Below are positions 24,551 through 32,730 of a DNA stretch of 64,000 bases, in pieces (position 1 is the stretch's first letter; every line of letters starts with the position of its first letter). The stretch lies in NCBI RefSeq assembly GCF_002269385.1, contig NZ_CP022957.1, positions 2,413,001 through 2,477,000 on the forward strand, written 5' to 3'. The translations under genes and the position numbers were made by a program. Below the pieces are notes generated by a model, which had not been told where the DNA came from, searched no databases, and worked only from the letters and a program-made list of their open reading frames with translations. Source of the stretch: Maribacter cobaltidurans. GTDB taxonomy: Bacteria > Bacteroidota > Bacteroidia > Flavobacteriales > Flavobacteriaceae.

Positions 24551-25510
24551 ATGCGCAGCCATACCTTTTTCCCTGCTCAAAGAGCATTATTTATTTTGTT
24601 TTTATTGTTTACTTTTTCTTCGTCATCGGGTCAGGATGCCTATCCTAGCGTTGTGGCGAAAACGGGTGACGGTATCTTTTCGGTGTTAAGGAAATCCGGA
24701 ATACATCCCATTAAGTATTATGAAGAATTCTTAAGACTGAATAGCGAGCATATAAAGAACGGTAGTGAATTGATCGTAGGTAAGGAATATAGGCTTCCCA
24801 ATGCCCCCGATTCCTTTAAAGTCACCGGAATCCGAATTGATGCAAGTGAAGGAGAGGAGGGACCCATCTTTAATGAAGAGCAACTATCCCAAATGAACTT
24901 AAAGGATAGCACTTTGCGAAACACGGTGTACTATTTTGTGCATTCCGGTGTGGTGGACTCCAAGAAACGATTTGATGATGTGGCGAATCGGTTGGCCAAG
25001 GATTTAGTGCTGAAAGGGGCAAGGGTATATATTTTGGAGAATTCAAAAATGGAAAAAACCGCGTTGGATTCGCTTCCCAGGGGCGTAAAAATGGAAATGT
25101 ATGGTGAATATTCCAGCATTATCAATAAAAAATACCTTAGGCATAATGGTAGCTATCAGCGTGTAATCCTGTTGGAGGACACCATCGGGAAGCATCAAAA
25201 TATGGTTTTGAGTATCAGTCATAATGGGCAGAGCAAGGAAGGACTTCAATTTGCATCGGTTTTAAGCCAAGTACTTAGAAAAAATGCTGTCGTACCAAGT
25301 AAAGTTAAAAGCGAGACCAATCCATTTAAGGACAAGGAGAGTATGTATTTGGCCAATAACTTGATTCCACCCGTCATTATTTTAAATTTTACAGACGCTT
25401 CCCATGCCACTGTTCCTGGATTTAATTTAAAATCCGAAAAAAAGTCATTGGTCGGTTTATTGAACGACGGTATCCTCGAGGATTATTCACAGCTGAACCT
25501 GGAAAACTAA
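24551..25510 (+). CDS. LysM / amidase_3-like protein lacking catalytic residues
   Basis: 319 residues with a Sec signal (ALFILFLLFTFSSSSGQ). Residues about 30-82 form a LysM-like module (VVAKTGDGIFSVLRKSGIHP). Residues about 118-310 align with the amidase_3 domain of the next gene, but the zinc and catalytic positions are gone: SGHGG is replaced by HSGVV, the EDE helix by KKRFDDVANR, and the catalytic FIEIGN segment by IILNFTDAS. A histidine remains in SISHNGQ. It is therefore a probable pseudoenzyme, either a peptidoglycan binder or a regulator of its active paralogue, whose frame begins just after it. Confidence 0.72.
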   Translation: MRSHTFFPAQRALFILFLLFTFSSSSGQDAYPSVVAKTGDGIFSVLRKSGIHPIKYYEEFLRLNSEHIKNGSELIVGKEYRLPNAPDSFKVTGIRIDASEGEEGPIFNEEQLSQMNLKDSTLRNTVYYFVHSGVVDSKKRFDDVANRLAKDLVLKGARVYILENSKMEKTALDSLPRGVKMEMYGEYSSIINKKYLRHNGSYQRVILLEDTIGKHQNMVLSISHNGQSKEGLQFASVLSQVLRKNAVVPSKVKSETNPFKDKESMYLANNLIPPVIILNFTDASHATVPGFNLKSEKKSLVGLLNDGILEDYSQLNLEN

Positions 25511-25559
25511 TGTGGGACCTATGACTTTATTCGGCATGAACTTTGTTTTTCAAAAATGT

Positions 25560-26597
25560 ATGGTGCGGAAAGCTTTTCCATTCATTTTTCTTTCTTTGGT
25601 CTCCACTTCCGTGATGTTTTCGCAGGATACTTTGACCACTGTAACCGCAGAAAAGGGGGACGGTATTTATTCCCTACTGAGAAAACATGGGGTAAATCCG
25701 TATGAGTACTATCACGAGTTTATAGACATTAACTTGGATAATCTGAGGGATAGTATCCACCTTTTGGAAGGTAAGACCTATGTTATCCCTAAGGTGCAGC
25801 TGGATACGGTTCCAGTGGTAGATACCATACAAAAACAGGCCTCAAAGGTAAAGGAGGTAGACTCTAAAACCTTTGACATTTTTGGGGAAGACCATAAAAC
25901 GGTGCTGTCCAAAAGTGAGCGGTTAAAAGGTGCCATCTATTATCTGGTATCCGGGCACGGCGGTCCTGATCCCGGTGCCATGGCGGTTTACGCGGGCAAA
26001 TCCATAGCCGAGGATGAATATGCCTATGATATCACCTTGCGTTTGGCGAAGGAACTATTGTCCCATGGTGCAACGGTCTATATTATCATCAGGGATGAGA
26101 ATGATGGGATCCGGGAAGAACGGATATTGGAAATAGATAGGGATGAGGTCGCTTATCCGGACAAGGAAATTCCCCTGAACCAATTGGATAGGCTGCAACA
26201 GCGTGTAGATATTGTCAACGATCTCTATAAAAAGAACAAAGGAGCGTACCAGCGTTTGATCGTAACCCATGTAGATAGTAGGAGCAAGGGCCAGAATATC
26301 GATGTGTTCTTTTATCATCATGAAAAAAGTACCAATGGGAAACGATTGGCAGAAAGCATCCACAAGACTTTTGAATCCAAATACAAACTATATCAGCCCA
26401 ACAGGAACTATTCCGGTACTTTTGAGGATAGAACCTCTTTGTTCTTGGTAAAAAAGACACATCCGGCCATGACCTTTATCGAAATTGGTAACATCCGAAA
26501 TGAAAAGGACCAGCGACGTATTTTAGATCCGGATAATCGGCAAGCCTTGGCCAAATGGATTTCCGAAGGGGTTATCCTCGATTTTGAGGAACGATAG
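25560..26597 (+). CDS. LysM-type N-acetylmuramoyl-L-alanine amidase (amidase_3)
   Basis: Zinc amidase that cuts the amide bond between muramic acid and the stem peptide. With ATG 25560 the protein is 345 residues and begins with a good signal (VRKAFPFIFLSLVSTSVMFS); an upstream GTG/ATG frame reaches back to 25512. A LysM-like module (TAEKGDGIYSLLRKHGVNP) precedes the catalytic domain: YLVSGHGGPDPGA (Zn His), SIAEDEYAYD (Zn Glu), LIVTHVDSRSKG (third His), and MTFIEIGNIRNEKD (catalytic Glu). It follows its catalytically dead paralogue closely, so the two are probably co-expressed. Confidence 0.85.
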   Translation: MVRKAFPFIFLSLVSTSVMFSQDTLTTVTAEKGDGIYSLLRKHGVNPYEYYHEFIDINLDNLRDSIHLLEGKTYVIPKVQLDTVPVVDTIQKQASKVKEVDSKTFDIFGEDHKTVLSKSERLKGAIYYLVSGHGGPDPGAMAVYAGKSIAEDEYAYDITLRLAKELLSHGATVYIIIRDENDGIREERILEIDRDEVAYPDKEIPLNQLDRLQQRVDIVNDLYKKNKGAYQRLIVTHVDSRSKGQNIDVFFYHHEKSTNGKRLAESIHKTFESKYKLYQPNRNYSGTFEDRTSLFLVKKTHPAMTFIEIGNIRNEKDQRRILDPDNRQALAKWISEGVILDFEER

Positions 26598-27302
26598 TTA
26601 AAGGGCGATATTCTTTTGGTAATAACTGTAGAGGTTTTCCGGGCCCTTTCCCAAATAATGTTTGAGGTGGATGATGGCAAAGTGATACTGCAGCCTTACC
26701 ATACCTATTTTTAAATATCTCCTTGCTGAGGTTTGTACATAATCGTTGATGACCTTGAATGAGGTTTTTTTATACAATCGGCCTATGAATTCGTTGTCCT
26801 CATAGATCACATAGTTCTCATTAAATCCGCCAAGTTCTTCAAACAACGTTTTGGCCACAAAAAGCGATTGGTCCCCGCCGCGGCAAATGGGTTGGTTTAT
26901 TTTGGTACACCAAGCAAAGAATCTGAGGAAGAGACTGGAAGTATCAAACCGAAGCTGAAAGCTTCCCGCTTTAAACCCCTTAATATGGGAATCGATGATT
27001 TTAGCATCAAAGGCATACGGGGGAAGACTGTCCACGTGCAGGAAATATAATAATTGACCAGTAGCGATTTTGGCACCTAAATTCATTTGTTTGGCCCTTC
27101 CCTTGGGCCCTGTAATTACCTGGACACCCTTGCCCCTAGCTACTTTTACGGTTTGGTCCCTACTGCCGCCATCAACGACCAGAATTTCCTTGATTTGATT
27201 GGAGGTGGCATTTAGGGCAATGCTTTCTAGGACTTTTAGGATATAGTCCTCCTCGTTCAGGACGGGGATGATAATGCTAATATCCGGAAGTTCCTTGGGC
27301 AT
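26598..27302 (-). CDS. TIGR04283-type arsenosugar-cluster glycosyltransferase
   Basis: 234-residue GT2-fold enzyme. It starts DISIIIPVLNEEDYI, has VVDGGSRDQTV, and the family-typical GPKGRAKQMNLGAKIATG and LLYFLHVDSLPP, which separate TIGR04283 from general GT2. It ends next to, and convergent with, the amidase gene. It is the last of four minus-strand genes (rhodanese, TIGR04282, PNP, this) that resemble the arsenosugar biosynthesis neighbourhood. The radical-SAM ArsS and methyltransferase ArsM expected for the pathway are not in this window. Confidence 0.85.
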   Translation of the reverse strand: MPKELPDISIIIPVLNEEDYILKVLESIALNATSNQIKEILVVDGGSRDQTVKVARGKGVQVITGPKGRAKQMNLGAKIATGQLLYFLHVDSLPPYAFDAKIIDSHIKGFKAGSFQLRFDTSSLFLRFFAWCTKINQPICRGGDQSLFVAKTLFEELGGFNENYVIYEDNEFIGRLYKKTSFKVINDYVQTSARRYLKIGMVRLQYHFAIIHLKHYLGKGPENLYSYYQKNIAL

Positions 27303-27336
27303 GGGTAGAATAGCTAATTACGGGTTAGAAGCATCA

Positions 27337-28152
27337 TTACAACTGCTTAATCAGTTCCCTGAACAGCTTTACCATTTTAGGCTCCGTTTCCTCGGCAATG
27401 GCGATAATTTCTGAAATGTTTACAGGTTCCAGATGGTCGGGGTCACATTCATCCGTCAATACGGAAACGGCCACAATGGGTAGTTCCAAGTGGTTTGCCA
27501 CAATGACTTCCGGTACGGTACTCATTCCAACCGCATCTGCCCCTATAATTTTTAACATTCGATACTCTGCCTTGGTCTCTAATTGGGGTCCCACCACGGA
27601 AGCATATACGCCCGACTTTAAGGAAATACCATGGTCCTTGGCGATCGTCATGAGCTTTTTACACATTTCCTTATCATAGGGTTCGGACATATCCACAAAA
27701 CGTTGCCCAAAGGCGGACACATTTTTAAAGGCCAATGGGGAACCTCCCTGCAGGTTGATATGATCTTCGATCAACATCATATCACCTTTTTTATAATCCA
27801 GGTTAATGGCTCCTGCGGCATTGGATATAAACAATTTGGAAATTCCCAACATGTGCATAACACGTATAGGATAGGTAATGTCCATGAAATCATAACCTTC
27901 ATATAGGTGAAACCGTCCTTGCATCACCACTACTTTTTTATCCTCAATGGTTCCGTATACCAGTTTTCCGGTATGAAACTCTACCGTGGCCAACGGGAAA
28001 AAGGGAATATGGTTGTAGTGCGCCTCAATAGGGTTTTTGATTTCGTCCACCAATCTTCCCAGGCCTGTACCCAAAACGATTCCTATTTCTGGTGTGTCAA
28101 ATCCTTTGGACTTTAAATGTGCTAAGGATTCCTCCAATTGTTTTTTTAGCAT
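27337..28152 (-). CDS. purine-nucleoside phosphorylase, probably 6-aminopurine type
   Basis: 271-residue trimeric-type PNP/MTAP family enzyme that phosphorolyses purine nucleosides. Motifs: IVLGTGLGRLVDEI (phosphate site), QGRFHLYEGY, FISNAAGAINLDY, VVGPQLETKAEYRML (E192 binds the base), and GADAVGMSTVPEV. The base-selecting position reads VSVLTDECDPD, with Asp at D234 where 6-oxopurine PNPs have Asn (N243 in human PNP). Asp there is the MTAP-like, adenine-accepting state. It sits 2 nt after the TIGR04282 gene inside the arsenosugar-type cluster, which fits a role on an adenosyl-arsenic intermediate. Confidence 0.9.
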   Translation of the reverse strand: MLKKQLEESLAHLKSKGFDTPEIGIVLGTGLGRLVDEIKNPIEAHYNHIPFFPLATVEFHTGKLVYGTIEDKKVVVMQGRFHLYEGYDFMDITYPIRVMHMLGISKLFISNAAGAINLDYKKGDMMLIEDHINLQGGSPLAFKNVSAFGQRFVDMSEPYDKEMCKKLMTIAKDHGISLKSGVYASVVGPQLETKAEYRMLKIIGADAVGMSTVPEVIVANHLELPIVAVSVLTDECDPDHLEPVNISEIIAIAEETEPKMVKLFRELIKQL

Positions 28153-28153
28153 G

Positions 28154-28825
28154 CTATATATTTTTTAAAAATGGGCCAAAGGCGTCAATATCCTTTATGT
28201 CCTCATAATAATCTACATCGTTTCGTGTTTCTAAAAGTACTTTTTTTTCATCTTTTAGGTCGGTAAGCGTATCGGTCAAAACCGTGCTGGTACCCCAGTC
28301 CTTGTTCGTAAAAAGTTCTGGTTTTAATTTTTTCATTCCCAGTAAATAGTATCCCCCATCCTCAGCAGGTCCAACTACAAAATCGTTTTGGGAAAGCGCC
28401 CTAAAGGCATCTTCCAGGTCCGCTTGGTCAAGGTCGTACATATCACTGCCTATGATAATGATTTTCTCATATCCACGGCTAAATCCGTCCTGGAAGGCAT
28501 TGAGCATTCGAATGCCCAGGTCTTCGCCCTGTTGTAATTTTTTGTCATATACGGTATTGTCCCAAATGTCCTGTTCCCATATTTCATCGGAATAATACAC
28601 TATTTTTTCCGCATACAACTTGGAAGTTATCTTGACCGTATGGTCCAGTAAAAAATTATAAATATCCAAGGCAACTTGATCTCCTACCTTGGCCGCCAAT
28701 CGCCTTTTTCCCTTTCCAAGTTCGGGATTTCTTGTAAATATGAGAAGTAGGTTTTTGGAACTGGCCAGTGTGAAATCGATGGTTTTCTCGTCCCTTTCTT
28801 CGTTGTTGGATTGTAAGATTCCCAA
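28154..28825 (-). CDS. TIGR04282-type arsenosugar-cluster glycosyltransferase
   Basis: 223-residue nucleotidyl/glycosyl-transferase-fold protein. The N-terminal core is NLLLIFTRNPELGKGKRRLA, followed by IIIGSDMYDLDQADLEDAF and the family signature AEDGGYYLLGMKK and DWGTSTVLTDTL. The reading frame begins with TTG; there is no in-frame ATG before the core, so the TTG is probably real. The PNP gene begins 2 nt after its stop, which implies co-transcription. The catalysed step is not experimentally certain for the family. Confidence 0.85.
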   Translation of the reverse strand: MGILQSNNEERDEKTIDFTLASSKNLLLIFTRNPELGKGKRRLAAKVGDQVALDIYNFLLDHTVKITSKLYAEKIVYYSDEIWEQDIWDNTVYDKKLQQGEDLGIRMLNAFQDGFSRGYEKIIIIGSDMYDLDQADLEDAFRALSQNDFVVGPAEDGGYYLLGMKKLKPELFTNKDWGTSTVLTDTLTDLKDEKKVLLETRNDVDYYEDIKDIDAFGPFLKNI

Positions 28826-28864
28826 AGTGTTACTGATTTTATTTTTAGCTAACGAAAGTCTCGT

Positions 28865-29371
28865 TTAATAGACCTTGACCCCTTTTTTGAGCAACCGTCC
28901 CCACAATCGGCTATAGGCATGTACGCTGTCCGTTTCCATTCCTTGGGGGTTGTATAAAGTGCCGTCTTTGTTTTTCCACTCAAAAATGCCCCCGTACAAA
29001 TTCTTGACATTGGTGTAGCCCATGTCCATAAGTTTTTCGCCTACGTCTTCAGACCGTACCCCAATGGAGCAATAGACCACAATGGGTGCGTCCAGATCGG
29101 TGATGGTTGCCTTAATTTTTTCCGGATCAAACGCCTTATCGCCCACCCAAATGGCATCCTTTAGATGGCTTACCTCAAACTCCTCCAGCTCCCTGGCGTC
29201 CAGCAAAATTTGATCCTGATCTATTTTTATATCCTCGATTTGAATATAGGGAACGGACTCCTTGTTCATGATTTTGAGCGTATGGTCTAGGGTACGTTGG
29301 GCAAACACGGAATACTGTTGAAATAGAACGAAAATGGACAGATATATTATCTTTAAAACATGTTGTGACAT
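28865..29371 (-). CDS. secreted rhodanese-like protein
   Basis: With ATG 29371 (MSQHVLKIIYLSIFVLFQQY) the protein is 168 residues with a Sec signal ending near VFAQ; a longer frame starts at 29410. The mature part is one rhodanese domain with the active-site loop PIVVYCSIGVRSEDV, so the catalytic cysteine is present. It leads the arsenosugar-type gene set on the minus strand and is divergent from the GH32 gene. A periplasmic sulfurtransferase or a non-catalytic persulfide handler are both possible; its tie to arsenic chemistry is by context only. Confidence 0.82.
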   Translation of the reverse strand: MSQHVLKIIYLSIFVLFQQYSVFAQRTLDHTLKIMNKESVPYIQIEDIKIDQDQILLDARELEEFEVSHLKDAIWVGDKAFDPEKIKATITDLDAPIVVYCSIGVRSEDVGEKLMDMGYTNVKNLYGGIFEWKNKDGTLYNPQGMETDSVHAYSRLWGRLLKKGVKVY

Positions 29372-29436
29372 CAATACAAAGGTAGTATTTTTAGAAATGA
29401 AGGATGTCATGTCGTATCGCTTTAATCGTTATTGAA

Positions 29437-30999
29437 ATGCTAAAATTTATTGTCAAAAGTTTCATTTTTCTGATTGTTCTTAATTCCTGTAAGGATTTGG
29501 AAAAGCCACAAGCCGTTATGGAAGTGGAGGATGTTTCTTATTATACGGAGCCCTATAGGCCACAGTTTCATTTTACCCCTGAAAAAAAATGGATGAACGA
29601 TCCCAACGGGTTGGTCTATAAGGACAGCACCTACCATTTGTTCTATCAATATTATCCGGATAGCACGGTTTGGGGGCCCATGCATTGGGGCCATGCCACC
29701 AGTGCCGATTTGATCCATTGGAAGCATAAACCTATTGCCTTGTTTCCCGATGAACATGGGTATATTTTCTCGGGTTCCGCAGTGGTGGACAAGAACAACA
29801 CCTCTGGTTTTGGAATGGAAGGCAACCCTCCCTTGGTTGCCATTTTTACTTATCACGATATGGAAGGGGAAAAGTCGGGCAGGGATAATTATCAGACCCA
29901 AGGTATCGCCTACAGTTTGGACAATGGCGATAGCTGGACGAAGTATGAGGGGAATCCCGTCATAATGAACGAAGGGATGCGGGATTTTAGGGATCCGAAG
30001 GTGTTTTGGAACGAACTCAAAAAGAACTGGACCCTACTGTTGGTCGCAGGTGATCATTTGCAGATTTGGCACTCTGCCGATTTAAAGGAGTGGGAAAAAG
30101 TCAGTGAATTTGGGAAGGACAAAGGAGCCCATGGCGGGGTCTGGGAATGTCCGGATATGTTCAAATTGCCCGCAGACGGTACCGATGAAGAAAAATGGGT
30201 GTTGTTGATCAGTATAAATCCCGGTGCGCCCAATGGCGGCAGCGGAACCCAATATTTTGTGGGCGACTTTGACGGTACTACCTTCACCACGGACCAGGAA
30301 GTCTCAAAGTGGGTGGATATGGGCAGGGACGATTATGCCGGGGTTACCTATAACAATGCCCCAAATAACGAACGTATTTTTATTGGATGGATGAGCAATT
30401 GGGCCTATGCCCGTGATACACCTACCGAAGTGTGGCGAAGTGCCATGACGGTACCAAGAAACCTGTCGCTTAAATCCAACAATGGCGAATTGGAGCTGTA
30501 TAGTTACCCCGTTTCGCAATTGAACAGGATCATTGAACATTCTTATGAAGAACCCGCTTTGGAATTAAAGGCCTTGCAACGAAGAAAAATCCCCTTGAAG
30601 TACGGGAACCAGTCGGAAATCGTCTTTAGGTTAAATAGCCCAAATACCCAATGGATTTTTAGTAATATGGAAGGGGACAGTTTGGAGATTCAGTTGGATA
30701 ATATGAATAAAATGCTGTGGTTGGACCGTTCCAAATCTGGAAAGGTGGATTTTAAAGAGGAGTTTGTGAACGGTAAGCAGCGAATGCCAATTCCCAATCT
30801 ACCGGATGGCGATTTTGAAGTCCGTATGCTATTGGACCAATCCTCCTTGGAACTGTTTTTGAACAAAGGGCAGTATGTAATGACGAACCAGATATTTCCC
30901 AATGCCGATTATACCGTATTGACCATGGAAAATTTATCCGATACCGAAATAAAAATCGATAGTATCTCTGAAAGTAAGATGATGCGGGTTTGGGATTAA
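29437..30999 (+). CDS. GH32 glycoside hydrolase lipoprotein (levanase/inulinase/invertase type)
   Basis: 520 residues from ATG 29437, beginning with a lipoprotein signal (FIVKSFIFLIVLNSC). The five-blade propeller has WMNDPNGLVY (nucleophile Asp), the acid/base region VWECPDMFKL, and NFRDP-type signature MRDFRDPKVFW. The C-terminal beta-sandwich includes LLDQSSLELFLN. It cleaves beta-fructosides; endo or exo mode and levan versus inulin preference cannot be told. No fructose transporter or SusCD pair is adjacent. It is divergent from the rhodanese gene; with the chosen starts 65 nt remain between them. Confidence 0.92.
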   Translation: MLKFIVKSFIFLIVLNSCKDLEKPQAVMEVEDVSYYTEPYRPQFHFTPEKKWMNDPNGLVYKDSTYHLFYQYYPDSTVWGPMHWGHATSADLIHWKHKPIALFPDEHGYIFSGSAVVDKNNTSGFGMEGNPPLVAIFTYHDMEGEKSGRDNYQTQGIAYSLDNGDSWTKYEGNPVIMNEGMRDFRDPKVFWNELKKNWTLLLVAGDHLQIWHSADLKEWEKVSEFGKDKGAHGGVWECPDMFKLPADGTDEEKWVLLISINPGAPNGGSGTQYFVGDFDGTTFTTDQEVSKWVDMGRDDYAGVTYNNAPNNERIFIGWMSNWAYARDTPTEVWRSAMTVPRNLSLKSNNGELELYSYPVSQLNRIIEHSYEEPALELKALQRRKIPLKYGNQSEIVFRLNSPNTQWIFSNMEGDSLEIQLDNMNKMLWLDRSKSGKVDFKEEFVNGKQRMPIPNLPDGDFEVRMLLDQSSLELFLNKGQYVMTNQIFPNADYTVLTMENLSDTEIKIDSISESKMMRVWD

Positions 31000-31004
31000 T
31001 TCTA

Positions 31005-31085
31005 TTATAAATTAGTAACCTGATATAGTTTACTGCATAATCAATTTTTCTGAAAAACCGAGGGAATCTGGGTTATAATTTATAA
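31005..31085. repeat. long-range inverted repeat between GH32 and the STAS-like gene
   Basis: TTATAAATTAGTAACC (31005-31020) is the inverse of GGTTATAATTTATAA (31071-31085) apart from one bulged base, with a 50-nt interior. It marks the boundary between normal-composition DNA and the AT-rich STAS/ATPase module. It may be a boundary element or chance pairing of AT-rich DNA. Confidence 0.3.
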
Positions 31086-31172
31086 GGAATTATTTTTAGG
31101 AGATAATTAAATAGGACAGTTCTAAATGAACTAAAAACATAATTCTTATATCCTTAAAACAAGAATTATCTA

Positions 31173-31460
31173 TTAGCTAACTAAGTCACTATAAAAATCT
31201 ACGTATTTTTTAATTTGTTTAAAAATACTTTGGTTGCAAGAAACCTTAATATTTTGCTTGAATTTGCTCATTCCAAATACATCGATATACTTACCAAAAG
31301 ATGAATTTAGGAAAGAAGAAGATAAATTTACATGACCAGGTATACTTACAATTACGGTGTCATTTACAGCATTATCTTTCAAAAAATCGAAAAATAAATC
31401 TCCATCCAAATTAGTGGATGTATTTGAAGTAATACTTAAAATGTTTGTTTTACGTGTCAT
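31173..31460 (-). CDS. STAS-like (DUF4325) protein
   Basis: 95-residue AT-rich gene. The central segment DTVIVSIPGHVNLSSSFLNS followed by SFGKYIDVFG has the pattern of STAS-like DUF4325 domains, where a serine-rich turn follows a buried strand. It lies 35 nt after the GHKL-ATPase gene. STAS partners bind GHKL ATPases in the SpoIIA/Rsb partner-switch systems, so a similar interaction is the natural reading, but no sigma factor or phosphatase is nearby. Start ATG 31460. Confidence 0.65.
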   Translation of the reverse strand: MTRKTNILSITSNTSTNLDGDLFFDFLKDNAVNDTVIVSIPGHVNLSSSFLNSSFGKYIDVFGMSKFKQNIKVSCNQSIFKQIKKYVDFYSDLVS

Positions 31461-31495
31461 ATTCGGTAAATATATGTAATACTAACTGATTTTTA

Positions 31496-32386
31496 CTAAA
31501 ATTCGTATATCTCATCATCAGAATCAAAATCATCTAAAGTTGTAGTATCTATTTTTACAATGATAAGAGTTCCATTAAAAGGATAAGATAAAAGTCCGGA
31601 TTTTTTTTCTTTTTTAGATTCCTTAATAAAATATCCTCCATTACTGAATATAGTTAGTTTTCCATTAGAATCTTCTGCAAATTCTAAAACATTAGTTAGA
31701 CCAAATCCAGCGTTATGAGGAATTGACCTAATTGTCATACCTCTTTCCAATGCTTTTTCAATAGCTACGTTATGTTTCAATTCAAAATTGTCTTTGCCAT
31801 GAAGATAATTATTTATAGTGGTTGGAATGGCTTTACCGAAATCACAAACTGCAAATGTTAATTCTTCCGTGCTTGGATAGAATTGGGTAATTACATAACC
31901 TTGAATCGAGGATTCGGAATGGTCAAAAATATTATTAAATACTTCAACTAGACTTTGTGATAGTGGTTGTAAATCTTTATTGTGAAAAAAAGTGTTTTTG
32001 AAATATTTCTGAGCTTGTTGACCATATTGGTCTATCATATTTTTTGAAATATGCCATGGACATAAAGTACTATTATTTTTGCTTGCTGTGTAATTATCTC
32101 GTTTAAAACTAGGATTCCAATAATGTTTGAATTTAATCTTGTCTAAATGATTATTTAAAGATGGAAAACCTCCACAGAATTCTACCTTGCAATTAAACCT
32201 AGTATATAAGTATTCAATAGAGCAGGCCAATACAACAATCTCTGCAGGGTCTAGAAATTTCGCATCTCTAAAATCTACTTTTAAAAGTGTATTTGGTTCT
32301 AATTCAATTGAGGTAACATAATTACCAAACCGCATCCATTCAAGATGGTGTTTATCACTCGGTATCTTTAACTCATATAATGGCAA
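31496..32386 (-). CDS. STAS-like N-domain plus GHKL ATPase protein
   Basis: 296 residues. Residues about 30-80 look STAS-like (LLKVDFRDAKFLDPAEIVVL). The C-terminal half is a histidine-kinase-type ATPase: N box EVFNNIFDHSES (N151, N152, D155, H156), G1 box VCDFGKAIP (D182), G2 region HNAGFGLTNV, and a terminal FNGTLIIV. There is no phospho-acceptor histidine domain or membrane helix. The frame starts at TTG 32386; the first ATG is at 32335. With the following DUF4325 gene it forms an AT-rich two-gene module beside tRNA-Phe. Likely a cytoplasmic signalling switch; target unknown. Confidence 0.7.
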   Translation of the reverse strand: MPLYELKIPSDKHHLEWMRFGNYVTSIELEPNTLLKVDFRDAKFLDPAEIVVLACSIEYLYTRFNCKVEFCGGFPSLNNHLDKIKFKHYWNPSFKRDNYTASKNNSTLCPWHISKNMIDQYGQQAQKYFKNTFFHNKDLQPLSQSLVEVFNNIFDHSESSIQGYVITQFYPSTEELTFAVCDFGKAIPTTINNYLHGKDNFELKHNVAIEKALERGMTIRSIPHNAGFGLTNVLEFAEDSNGKLTIFSNGGYFIKESKKEKKSGLLSYPFNGTLIIVKIDTTTLDDFDSDDEIYEF

Positions 32387-32442
32387 ATCAATAATTCAAA
32401 ATTAAATTAATACGTTTCCAAACGTTATCCCCCTAAAACAAG

Positions 32443-32468
32443 AAAACCCCTTTTTAAAGGGGTTTTTA
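32443..32468. terminator. bidirectional terminator-like hairpin
   Basis: AAAACCCCTTT (32443-32453) and AAAGGGGTTTT (32456-32466) form an 11-bp stem with a TT loop, with T-rich sequence on the plus-strand side. It lies upstream of the ATPase gene and would stop transcripts arriving from tRNA-Phe. Confidence 0.65.
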
Positions 32469-32484
32469 TGTGGTACCTCCAGGA
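32469..32484. repeat. 16-bp copy of the tRNA-Phe 3' end (att-like scar)
   Basis: TGTGGTACCTCCAGGA is identical to 32652-32667, which covers the 3' acceptor and T-stem end of tRNA-Phe plus two flanking bases, in the same orientation. Direct repeats of a tRNA 3' end are the usual footprint of integrase-mediated insertion, or of a truncated tRNA duplicate. Only 167 nt lie between the copies now. Confidence 0.55.
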
Positions 32485-32538
32485 GATAACTTCGCTTTGC
32501 TCGTTTTTCCTTTGTTCCCAAAAGTCAATACACAAACC

Positions 32539-32566
32539 CAACAGCCTAATCGGCTGTTGTTTTTTT
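32539..32566 (+). terminator. plus-strand terminator hairpin without an upstream gene
   Basis: CAACAGCC (32539-32546) and GGCTGTTG (32552-32559) form an 8-bp stem, loop TAATC, followed by seven Ts on the plus strand. No plus-strand gene precedes it within 1.5 kb, so it may end an unrecognised small RNA or be a leftover of deleted DNA. Confidence 0.5.
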
Positions 32567-32607
32567 ATCCCCAAAACCTATTAAGCGTAAACGCTTTCGG
32601 TTTTTGT

Positions 32608-32643
32608 CATAAAAAAACCCATCTCACTAAAGTGGATGGGTTT
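32608..32643 (-). terminator. terminator of tRNA-Phe
   Basis: AAACCCATC (32615-32623) pairs with GATGGGTTT (32635-32643), and inside it CACT with AGTG, leaving one bulged T. On the minus strand a run of seven Ts follows. It lies 11 nt after the tRNA 3' end. Confidence 0.75.
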
Positions 32644-32653
32644 GTGTATATTG

Positions 32654-32726
<73 letters not shown>

Positions 32727-32730
32727 AATT

